Shown: positions 1 to 5,920 of the stretch, one piece after another
How positions within the stretch are numbered: position 1 is the first letter of the stretch
Layout: every line of letters begins with the position of its first letter
Source: JBDHXE01 sp039810525
GTDB taxonomy: Bacteria > Bacteroidota > Ignavibacteria > Kapaibacteriales > UBA2268
NCBI GenBank assembly: GCA_039810525.1
Contig: JBDHXE010000048.1
Span: 1-14,530, forward strand
Direction: 5' to 3'
DNA: 14,530 nt
Translations under genes and position numbers: made by a program
The notes under the pieces: generated by a model
Seen by the model: only the letters and a program-made list of their open reading frames with translations
Database searches by the model: none
Told to the model about the DNA's origin: nothing

Positions 1-1
1 A

Positions 2-577
2 TATACAAGAGCTATCAAGATGAATCCTCATTCAGCTATGGCTTACTACAATAGAGGAGTAAATCTTAGAATTGAAGGCAGAATAAACCAAGGATTTGTT
101 GATATAAACAAAGCATTAGAGATCTATCCAGATTATTTAGAAGCTCTAATCGATAGAGGTATTGCATATCAACAGAGAGGACAACTAAGAGAAGCTGCTC
201 AAGATTTACAAAAAGCTCTAAGAATACAGCCTAATAATTATAAAGCTATTATTTCATTAGGAGTAGTAGCAGGAGCAGCAGGAGATTATAAATCTACTAT
301 CAAACTTATGGACAGAGCCTTGCAGATCAATCCAAATGATTATGCCGCTCTAAACAATAGAGGATACGCATATTTCCTCGCTAAAGATTATGACAATGCT
401 ATGCGTAATTTTAATGCTTCTCTGAGTATCAACCCTAATTTTCCAGATGCCCTACATAACAGAGGTAATCTCAACTACAATATAGGAAAAGCAGACTTGG
501 CATGTAAAGATTGGTTGCAAGCTGCTAAATTTGGTAATAAACAAGCTGAAGAAAATTTAAAAAAATTCTGTCGATAG
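2..577 (+). CDS. TPR-repeat protein, 3' end of a gene cut by the window start
   Basis: The frame is open from base 2, and the first ATG (base 20) lies inside a repeat. The residues before it (YTRAIK) align with FYGRALK at the matching point of the next gene, so ATG 20 is not the true start. The visible part holds about five 34-residue tetratricopeptide repeats, with the usual small, Gly, Tyr and Ala positions and xxINPN/D turns (for example RALQINPND and SLSINPNF). It ends in a Cys-Arg tail. The downstream gene also has MAYYNRGV at the repeat onset and the same Cys-Arg end, so the two look like tandem paralogues. By analogy the missing N-terminal part may be a multi-pass membrane domain. TPRs bind proteins or peptides; no enzyme activity can be claimed. 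Only 9 bp separate it from the next gene, so they are probably co-transcribed. Confidence 0.88.
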   Translation, partial: YTRAIKMNPHSAMAYYNRGVNLRIEGRINQGFVDINKALEIYPDYLEALIDRGIAYQQRGQLREAAQDLQKALRIQPNNYKAIISLGVVAGAAGDYKSTIKLMDRALQINPNDYAALNNRGYAYFLAKDYDNAMRNFNASLSINPNFPDALHNRGNLNYNIGKADLACKDWLQAAKFGNKQAEENLKKFCR

Positions 578-586
578 GATATTGGA

Positions 587-2248
587 ATGAAAACAAATAA
601 TACTACTGAAAAATACTATGATAGCTATAAACCCATATTAATATTTATTGGAATTATTGTTATAATTTATGGTAAAAATTTAGGATTTGCATTCTCATTT
701 CTCGACGATGATTTATTAATTGTTAATAATGCTAATTTCTTCTTAAATAATTCTTGGACTGATGTATTTGGGAGAGATGTTTTTTTGAATGGATTGAGCG
801 CTTTTTACCGCCCCATACAAGCACTAATGTATTATTTTATTTACAATATAGACAAAGGCGCACCCTCTGGCTTTTTTCTTTTCAATATAGTTATTCATAT
901 TGGGACTATTATCTCGATATTTTATCTTCTGTTAGAATTAAGAATTGAAAGAAAATATGCTTTTTGGGTAACAATTTTCTATGCTATCAATCCGCTACTA
1001 GTTCATTCTGTCTCATGGATACCATCTTCTGGCGATTTGATAATGGGATTTACTATTACCATATCATTCCTATACTTTCTAAAAGCACAAAATTCAAATG
1101 AAAACAAATTTACTTATATACATTTATTATTTTTTGGAATAGCATTGTTTACAAAAGAATCTACAATACTATTCCCAATAATTCCATTGATATATTATTA
1201 TATGACTGATAAAACAAATGTTTATAGAAAACAATTAAATTATAGTATTATTGGGTGGATTATATTAATAGCTATATACTTAATAGCTCGCAATTATTCT
1301 GTTGATATGGCAAGAGCAAGCCAAACATTTAGTTTGTCGTATATTTTTGAAAATATATTCGTAATACCAGAACTGATATTTAAATTCTTTGCACCTATGG
1401 GGCTATCACCATCTCCACGTATTACAAGTTACAAAGTGCTAATAGGTACTTTGATATTAGTATGTATTATAGGCATATTTTATTATAAGAAAGATACTAA
1501 AAATAAAATACTTATTCTTGGGTTGTTTTGGTCTATAGTACTCCTAATACCTACATTGGCATTCAAGCATCAATTATCTGACCAATCTTATCAATATTTA
1601 GAACAGCGTGCGTATATGCCTTTTATAGGTCTTATCCCTATTCTAGCTATATTACTACAGAAATTTAAACTACTCGAAAATAAAAATTATTTATATTTAT
1701 TAACTGCATATATTACATTTTTGAGCCTATTTTCCTATGTTTATTCTTTTAATTATAAAAATCCAGACAAGTTTTATGGAAGAGCATTGAAGATTAATCC
1801 TAATGATCCAATGGCATATTATAATAGAGGAGTAGCAAGACAGCGTAACAATAGAATAGACGAAGCACTACAAGACTATAACAAAGCATTGGAAATAAGA
1901 CCAGAATATCATACTGTACACAACAACAGAGCAATTGTATTTTCACTAAAAGGGCGTTTCGATCTAGCAATACCAGAATTTACTAAAGCTATTCAATACA
2001 ACCCTAATTTTGCTGACTTCTATTCAAATAGAGGAAATGCTTATTCTTCAATCAAGGATTTTAAAAAAGCATTAGATGATTACAATTATGCTATATCATT
2101 AGAGCCCAACAAACCCTCTTTGTATTTTTATCGCGCTCATATTAAATTACAATTGGGGCTGAAAGACGAAGCTTGCGCAGATGCACAGCAATCTGCCGAT
2201 ATGGGCTTTACAAATGCTGTTGAAATATTAAATAAATATTGCCGTTAA
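587..2248 (+). CDS. GT-C/TMTC-like multi-pass membrane protein with C-terminal TPR domain
   Basis: A 553-residue protein. Residues about 15-390 contain roughly ten or eleven hydrophobic segments; residues about 397-545 are about four TPRs. The membrane part matches the order of motifs in GT-C glycosyltransferases of the TMTC/PMT type. These are acidic residues D40-D42 in the first outer loop, FYRP at 73-76, an FN...H element at 99-104, INP...H at 134-140 followed by GD, TKES at 189-192, and EQRAYMP at 339-345 in place of the TMTC ERYLYLP. In eukaryotic TMTC proteins the TPRs face the lumen, so here they would face the periplasm. The likely role is transfer of a sugar from a lipid carrier to a protein or envelope polymer, but substrate and activity are inference. 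It starts at ATG 587 after a weak GGA. The TPR half is paralogous to the upstream gene. An O-antigen-ligase-like or non-catalytic scaffold role is possible. Confidence 0.8.
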   Translation: MKTNNTTEKYYDSYKPILIFIGIIVIIYGKNLGFAFSFLDDDLLIVNNANFFLNNSWTDVFGRDVFLNGLSAFYRPIQALMYYFIYNIDKGAPSGFFLFNIVIHIGTIISIFYLLLELRIERKYAFWVTIFYAINPLLVHSVSWIPSSGDLIMGFTITISFLYFLKAQNSNENKFTYIHLLFFGIALFTKESTILFPIIPLIYYYMTDKTNVYRKQLNYSIIGWIILIAIYLIARNYSVDMARASQTFSLSYIFENIFVIPELIFKFFAPMGLSPSPRITSYKVLIGTLILVCIIGIFYYKKDTKNKILILGLFWSIVLLIPTLAFKHQLSDQSYQYLEQRAYMPFIGLIPILAILLQKFKLLENKNYLYLLTAYITFLSLFSYVYSFNYKNPDKFYGRALKINPNDPMAYYNRGVARQRNNRIDEALQDYNKALEIRPEYHTVHNNRAIVFSLKGRFDLAIPEFTKAIQYNPNFADFYSNRGNAYSSIKDFKKALDDYNYAISLEPNKPSLYFYRAHIKLQLGLKDEACADAQQSADMGFTNAVEILNKYCR

Positions 2249-2276
2249 TACAAATTTGTATAAATTTACTATTTGA

Positions 2277-2660
2277 TTGGAGATTAATATCAAAAAGCAA
2301 AAACCAAATAGAGAATATAATCTTTTGGAATTAATACCTAATCGTAATTATAAGCACAAATATCGTGAAGAGAATTTAATTGATGTTCTAGTGCCAAGAT
2401 TTAACGATAAATTTTTCGGAAAATGGCTCCAGCCTAGATTAAAAAATCCATATATCAGAGCCAATTTAGATATTTTTGGTTCCAATATATGGGAGCTAAT
2501 CAATGATGAATATTCCGTTGCTCAGATAATAGATATAATGGAAGAGAAATTTACCGGCGAAAAAGATCTTAAAGATAGAATTATTATATTTATTCAAAAT
2601 TTATACAGAAACGGATTTATTAAATTTATTAATATCAAAAAGGAGATTTATAATGTCTAG
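2277..2660 (+). CDS. PqqD-family small protein (peptide-binding chaperone fold)
   Basis: A 127-residue protein with the PqqD-family pattern. It has an early NREYNLLELIPNRN segment, a strand with VLVPRF (37-42), then LDIFGSNIWELIND (64-77), a helix SVAQIIDIMEEKF, and a final helix ending RNGFIKF. PqqD domains are winged-helix-like proteins that bind precursor peptides for radical-SAM or other modifying enzymes. Bacteroidota-type genomes carry many stand-alone members of unknown role. No radical-SAM enzyme or precursor peptide is visible here. An in-frame TGA ends at 2276, so translation must begin at or after TTG 2277; TTG is the best available start, without a clear ribosome binding site. It lies 28 bp after the membrane/TPR gene and overlaps pepD by 8 bp, so it probably belongs to the same transcript. 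The family call is fairly secure, the function unknown. Confidence 0.8.
   Translation: MEINIKKQKPNREYNLLELIPNRNYKHKYREENLIDVLVPRFNDKFFGKWLQPRLKNPYIRANLDIFGSNIWELINDEYSVAQIIDIMEEKFTGEKDLKDRIIIFIQNLYRNGFIKFINIKKEIYNV
2641..2655 (+). promoter_or_regulatory. Strong Shine-Dalgarno (AGGAG) for pepD inside the end of the pqqD-like gene
   Basis: AGGAG at 2641-2645 lies 7 bases before the ATG at 2653. It sits within the last codons of the upstream gene, whose TAG is at 2658-2660. The other genes in this window have weak or no such site, so this one stands out. It fixes the pepD start and suggests translational coupling between the two genes. Confidence 0.75.
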
Positions 2661-4113
2661 AGCTCTTGCTAATATTGCACCTGAAAAAGTATGGTATTAT
2701 TTTGAAGAAATGACTAAGTACCCTCGTCCCTCCAAAAAAGAGGAAAAGATAGCAGCCTACATTAAAGGGTGGGCTAAAGATAAAGGTTTTGAATTAATTG
2801 AAGATACTTTAGGTAACTTTGTGATTAAGAAACCAGCTACAAAAGGTATGGAAGATAGAAAAACAGTTTGTATTCAAGGCCATATAGATATGGTGTGCGA
2901 AAAAAATGCTGATGTAGAATTTGATTTTGACAATGATTCTATCCAACCATATATCGATGGAGATTGGGTCAAAGCTAGGGGTACAACTCTTGGTGCAGAT
3001 AATGGCGTAGGAGTATCTATGGGTATGGCTCTATTAGATTCTACCGATATACCTCACCCAAATTTAGAACTATTATGTACATTAGACGAAGAAACTGGAC
3101 TGACAGGAGCTATACAATTAGGTACGAATTTGCTAAAAGCCGATATTCTAATTAACTTAGATTCTGAAGAAGATGGTACTTTTACAATCGGTTGTGCTGG
3201 TGGTATCAATACATTAGGCAAATATCCATACCATTCAGATAATATACCTGCTAATTATACTCCATACAAAATTAGTATTACTGGATTGAGAGGTGGGCAC
3301 TCTGGTATTAATATTATAGAAGGTAGAGGGAATGCTGCCAAATTTATGTCAAGATTACTTCTTAATTTATTAGATAAAATTAATTTTAGATTAAGTGATT
3401 TTAATAGTGGTAGTAAGCATAATGCTATTCCGCGTGAAGCTTTTGCTACAGTTTTGGTAGATAATAATCAAATCAAAGAATTCGAAAGTTTGATATCTTC
3501 ATTCGATAATATGATTAAAGCTGAATATTTATCTGTTGAGCCCGGTATACAGATAAGTGCTAATACTACTGCTACACCTAATAGAGTACTAACTATTGAT
3601 GCCCAAAAGAATATTATTAACTCATTTAATGCTATTCATCATGGAGTATATAGAATGAGCCCCGATGTCCCCGGCTTAGTACAAACTTCTTCTAATTTTG
3701 CAATTGTAGAAACTAATGACCAATATATTGAAGTATTGACTAGCCAACGTTCATCAATCGAGACCGAAAAAGTCGATATGATGGACAAAATTAGAATCGC
3801 AATGATTCTAGGCGGTGCAGAAGTCATAAGTAGTGATGGATACCCATCTTGGCAACCAAACATACATTCACCAATATTAGAAGAAGCCAAAAACATTTAT
3901 AAAAAAATGTTTGATAAGGATGCTGAAATTATTGTAATTCATGCTGGCTTGGAATGTGGATTAATTGGTGAAAAGTATCCCGGAATGGATATGCTTTCAT
4001 TCGGACCCACTCTCGAAGATGTACACTCACCACAAGAAAAAGTATCTATTTCATCAACCAAAAAAACTTGGGAATTTCTTGTCGAAGTAATCAAAAATAC
4101 TCCTAAAAAGTAA
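2653..4113 (+). CDS. pepD: Aminoacyl-histidine dipeptidase (Xaa-His dipeptidase, peptidase family M20C)
   Basis: A 486-residue cytosolic metallodipeptidase, the usual length for the family (E. coli PepD is about 485). It hydrolyses Xaa-His dipeptides such as carnosine-type substrates and other unblocked dipeptides, feeding peptide nitrogen and histidine back into metabolism. The two-zinc site is complete: H77 and D79 in GHIDMV, D116 in LGADNGVG, the E146-E147 pair in LDEETG (general base plus ligand), D170 in NLDSEEDG, and H458 in LEDVHSP. The lid/dimerisation domain includes GLRGGHSGINI. The start at ATG 2653 is supported by AGGAG 7 bases upstream. It overlaps the pqqD-like gene by 8 bp and is followed by a strong terminator, so it is the last gene of the cluster. 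No truncation or missing catalytic residue is seen. Identification is confident; the link to PqqD is unexplained. Confidence 0.96.
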   Translation: MSRALANIAPEKVWYYFEEMTKYPRPSKKEEKIAAYIKGWAKDKGFELIEDTLGNFVIKKPATKGMEDRKTVCIQGHIDMVCEKNADVEFDFDNDSIQPYIDGDWVKARGTTLGADNGVGVSMGMALLDSTDIPHPNLELLCTLDEETGLTGAIQLGTNLLKADILINLDSEEDGTFTIGCAGGINTLGKYPYHSDNIPANYTPYKISITGLRGGHSGINIIEGRGNAAKFMSRLLLNLLDKINFRLSDFNSGSKHNAIPREAFATVLVDNNQIKEFESLISSFDNMIKAEYLSVEPGIQISANTTATPNRVLTIDAQKNIINSFNAIHHGVYRMSPDVPGLVQTSSNFAIVETNDQYIEVLTSQRSSIETEKVDMMDKIRIAMILGGAEVISSDGYPSWQPNIHSPILEEAKNIYKKMFDKDAEIIVIHAGLECGLIGEKYPGMDMLSFGPTLEDVHSPQEKVSISSTKKTWEFLVEVIKNTPKK

Positions 4114-4138
4114 AACATAAACAACCATATTAATACAA

Positions 4139-4176
4139 AATCCTTTGTAATTCTAAAATTACAAAGGATTATTTTT
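4139..4176 (+). terminator. Intrinsic terminator after pepD
   Basis: A perfect 14-bp inverted repeat (left arm 4139-4152 AATCCTTTGTAATT, right arm 4157-4170) has a 4-base loop CTAA and is followed by ATTTTT. It begins 25 bp after the pepD stop. It should end the plus-strand cluster, and no convergent gene follows. Confidence 0.85.
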
Positions 4177-4453
4177 ACTATTAACCTGCTATTATATCCT
4201 ATTATAAAAAAAAAATACTCAATATTTAATTATATTTTTTATATTTGTAATCGACTTTACGATAGATTTTAGCAATTGCCATATTTATACATTCTTGAAT
4301 TTTATAAGCAAATTTTTAGCGAAAAAATATTAGTAAATATTAAATCAAAGTTTTATAATCTTTCATAAATTCACTTTGATAGCTACAGAAATTATTATTA
4401 TCTATTGTAACAATTTTTGAATATACTGAAATATATTTATAGGTTTATATATT
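4177..4453. other. AT-rich intergenic spacer, no recognisable gene
   Basis: The spacer between the pepD terminator and the M29-like gene is very AT-rich. It holds a run of ten A at 4206-4215, a TAnnTTTG match (TATATTTG, 4240-4247) with no good upstream partner, and an 8-bp inverted repeat at 4344-4351/4373-4380. Short open frames on both strands (for example a minus-strand one of about 17 codons from ATG near 4281) show no recognisable protein. It probably contains the promoter of the downstream gene. Confidence 0.6.
4344..4380. repeat. Inverted repeat flanking a TATAAT, possible operator/promoter
   Basis: ATCAAAGT (4344-4351) and its exact reverse complement ACTTTGAT (4373-4380) are separated by 21 bases that include TATAAT at 4354-4359. 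The repeat lies 74 bp before the ATG of the M29-like gene. It could be a regulator site around a promoter or a hairpin in the leader. It is not followed by a T-run, so a terminator is unlikely. No good -35 was found, and chance occurrence in AT-rich DNA cannot be excluded. Confidence 0.35.
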
Positions 4454-5413
4454 ATGACTGCTTTAAAATTAAAACGTGCTATGAATACACTATTAAGAGA
4501 GTATTTATATCTAAATAATGAAGAAAGTATTTTAATCATATCCGATAATAAAAAGCAAGAATTAAGTCTTATTGCATTCGATTTATCTAAAAAAATTACA
4601 AAGGATTCATATTATTTAGAGCTTGGTACTCAAGACGAAAATAATTTATTACCTAAAATTATTTTTGAAGCTTCCAAGGCAGTTGATACTATTTTAGTAA
4701 TTGCTGATATTCCACTTTTTCAATCTAAAATGATAAGAGAAATTTCGAGTCTAGGTATTAGAGTAGCTATTATACCTCAAATTTCTGACGAAGGCCTTTG
4801 TAGGTGTATGCAAGCCAATACTGAAGAAATATTGGCAAATGCTGAACTATTTGAAAGTAAATTAGCTAATACCTCTAAAATTAGAGTAGAGACCAAAAAC
4901 GGTACTAATATTACATTAGATATCAAAGGTAGAACTATTTATTCTGATCACGGAATATTGAAAAAAATTGGCGAAATTGGAATGATACCTAATAGTAAGG
5001 TTTCAGTATCACCTATTGATAAAGAACTCAACGGCACAATAGTATTTGATGATTTTATCGATACAATTGGTTTATTGAAGAATAATGTAAGTATACAAGT
5101 TGAAAAAGGTATAGTAAAGAATATCTCTGGTAGTGGCGATCCTTTCAAAATTATTTCAAAATTATTTGATCAATTTGGAGAAAATTCAATTAATTTAGTA
5201 GAATTTGGGCTAGGAATTAATCCTAAAGCAATTATTGCTAACGATCTATCCGAAAATGAATCTACTTTAGGTTCATGCTATTTTACTTTTAGGGATAATG
5301 CTACTTTTGGCAACAAAAGTGATTCCCAATTTAGAATGACTGGAGTCATTGAAAAACCAAATATTAAATTAGACGATATACCATTGATAACTAATGGAAG
5401 GCTTTTGATATAA
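4454..5413 (+). CDS. M29/COG2309 aminopeptidase-like protein with altered metal site, probably non-catalytic
   Basis: A 319-residue protein with the layout of the short COG2309 (leucyl aminopeptidase/AmpS-like, family M29) proteins. It has an N-terminal alpha/beta part (ESILIISDN 24-32, DTILVIADIP 78-87), then GEIGMIPNSKVSVSP (173-187) and NGTIVFDD (193-200), and the C-terminal VEFGLGINPKA (249-259), LGSCYFTFRDNATFG (272-286) and SQFRMTGVIEKP (291-302). Active relatives have, from my knowledge of the family, LGTxHxxxGDN and SxxHxDgvI with His, His and Asp as metal ligands. Here these positions are Y276, R294 and T296. The Glu positions E250 and E269 remain. The fold is therefore likely kept but metal-dependent peptidase activity is doubtful; a binding or regulatory role is possible. 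ATG 4454 has only a weak AGG upstream. It is a single gene between a terminator and a tRNA. Confidence 0.72.
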   Translation: MTALKLKRAMNTLLREYLYLNNEESILIISDNKKQELSLIAFDLSKKITKDSYYLELGTQDENNLLPKIIFEASKAVDTILVIADIPLFQSKMIREISSLGIRVAIIPQISDEGLCRCMQANTEEILANAELFESKLANTSKIRVETKNGTNITLDIKGRTIYSDHGILKKIGEIGMIPNSKVSVSPIDKELNGTIVFDDFIDTIGLLKNNVSIQVEKGIVKNISGSGDPFKIISKLFDQFGENSINLVEFGLGINPKAIIANDLSENESTLGSCYFTFRDNATFGNKSDSQFRMTGVIEKPNIKLDDIPLITNGRLLI

Positions 5414-5704
5414 AATCATATAATTCTGTAAATCCATCGACAAACTATATTAATATTAATCTTTTCAATATTATATGCAAAATTATTATCGCGAAAAGAA
5501 TACTATAATTGGGATTTTGGAGCCTCATATATCATTATACTCAATATATACGAAAGCGGTTTGCAATACAACTAGTCAACAAGAGAAAAACTAGCCCAAC
5601 AATATCAATCACCAAAAGCGACTTATATAGCTTGCAGCTAACCAATATCTATATATGTATTGGATACCAAACCTAAGTTGTAACAGAATACGATAATAGT
5701 AGTG
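5414..5704. other. Intergenic stretch without a recognisable gene
   Basis: This is non-repetitive, by eye less AT-dominated sequence between the M29-like gene and the tRNA. Near its start is the palindrome ATTAATATTAAT (5449-5460). An AT-only stem TAATATT/AATATTA (5451-5457/5467-5473) partly overlaps it, too weak to call a terminator. A plus-strand frame of 39 codons (5475-5594) and a minus-strand one of about 34 codons in the middle show no recognisable family and no ribosome binding site. It may be decayed DNA or the tRNA 3' trailer. Confidence 0.5.
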
Positions 5705-5778
5705 TGGACTCTACGGGATTCGAACCAGCGACCTCCACGATGTCAACGTGGCGCTCTAACCAACTGAGCTAAGAGTCC
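5705..5778 (-). tRNA. tRNA-Val (anticodon GAC)
   Basis: Read on the minus strand, this is a 74-base cloverleaf. The acceptor GGACTCT pairs perfectly with AGAGTCC, the D-stem is GCTC/GAGC with loop AGTTGGTTA, and the anticodon stem is CCACG/CGTGG with loop TTGACAT. The anticodon GAC occupies 5742-5744 and reads GUC/GUU valine codons. The T-loop is the standard TTCGAAT and the discriminator is A; the 3' CCA is not encoded. The T-stem GCTGG/CCCGT has a U-C mismatch at its middle pair and a G-U at its base, which is unusual. It stands alone between two plus-strand genes. Confidence 0.93.
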
Positions 5779-5790
5779 TAATCTTTATTA

Positions 5791-5798
5791 CAAAAATA
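5791..5798 (-). promoter_or_regulatory. Candidate -7 box (TAnnTTTG) for the tRNA-Val gene
   Basis: On the minus strand TATTTTTG matches the Bacteroidota -7 consensus TAnnTTTG and ends 12 bases before the tRNA 5' end, giving a short leader. No clear TTTG -33 partner was found at the usual distance, so this is only a candidate. Confidence 0.3.
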
Positions 5799-5920
5799 AT
5801 AAGATTTCTTTAATTAAAATTTATGTTGAAAAGATTTTTTATAATCATCAAAATAAAAATTAAACTTAATATTTTATACCTTAATTTTTAAAGTTAATTT
5901 TAATTTTATTTGGTGTAAAT

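Noticed and set aside
20..577. ATG at base 20 as the true start of the first gene
   Set aside because: The frame is open to the window edge, and residues before the ATG match the paralogue's TPR onset, so the ATG is internal.
3639..3896. Minus-strand open frame of 85 codons opposite pepD
   Set aside because: It lies wholly within conserved pepD coding sequence, with no family resemblance; it is a shadow of the real gene. The same applies to the minus-strand frames opposite glnN and tamB.
4228..4315. Minus-strand short frame ending KIYRKVDYKYKKYN
   Set aside because: Only about 17 codons from its ATG, with a stop shortly upstream; lysine/tyrosine-rich composition is expected from AT-rich DNA.
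5449..5473. Palindrome ATTAATATTAAT and the partly overlapping AT-only stem TAATATT/AATATTA as a terminator of the M29-like gene
   Set aside because: All pairs are A-T and no T-run follows the stem, so stability is too low to call a terminator.
5475..5594. Plus-strand open frame of 39 codons starting MQNYYREKN
   Set aside because: No ribosome binding site, no recognisable family, and followed by more stops in the same frame; short frames of this size arise by chance.
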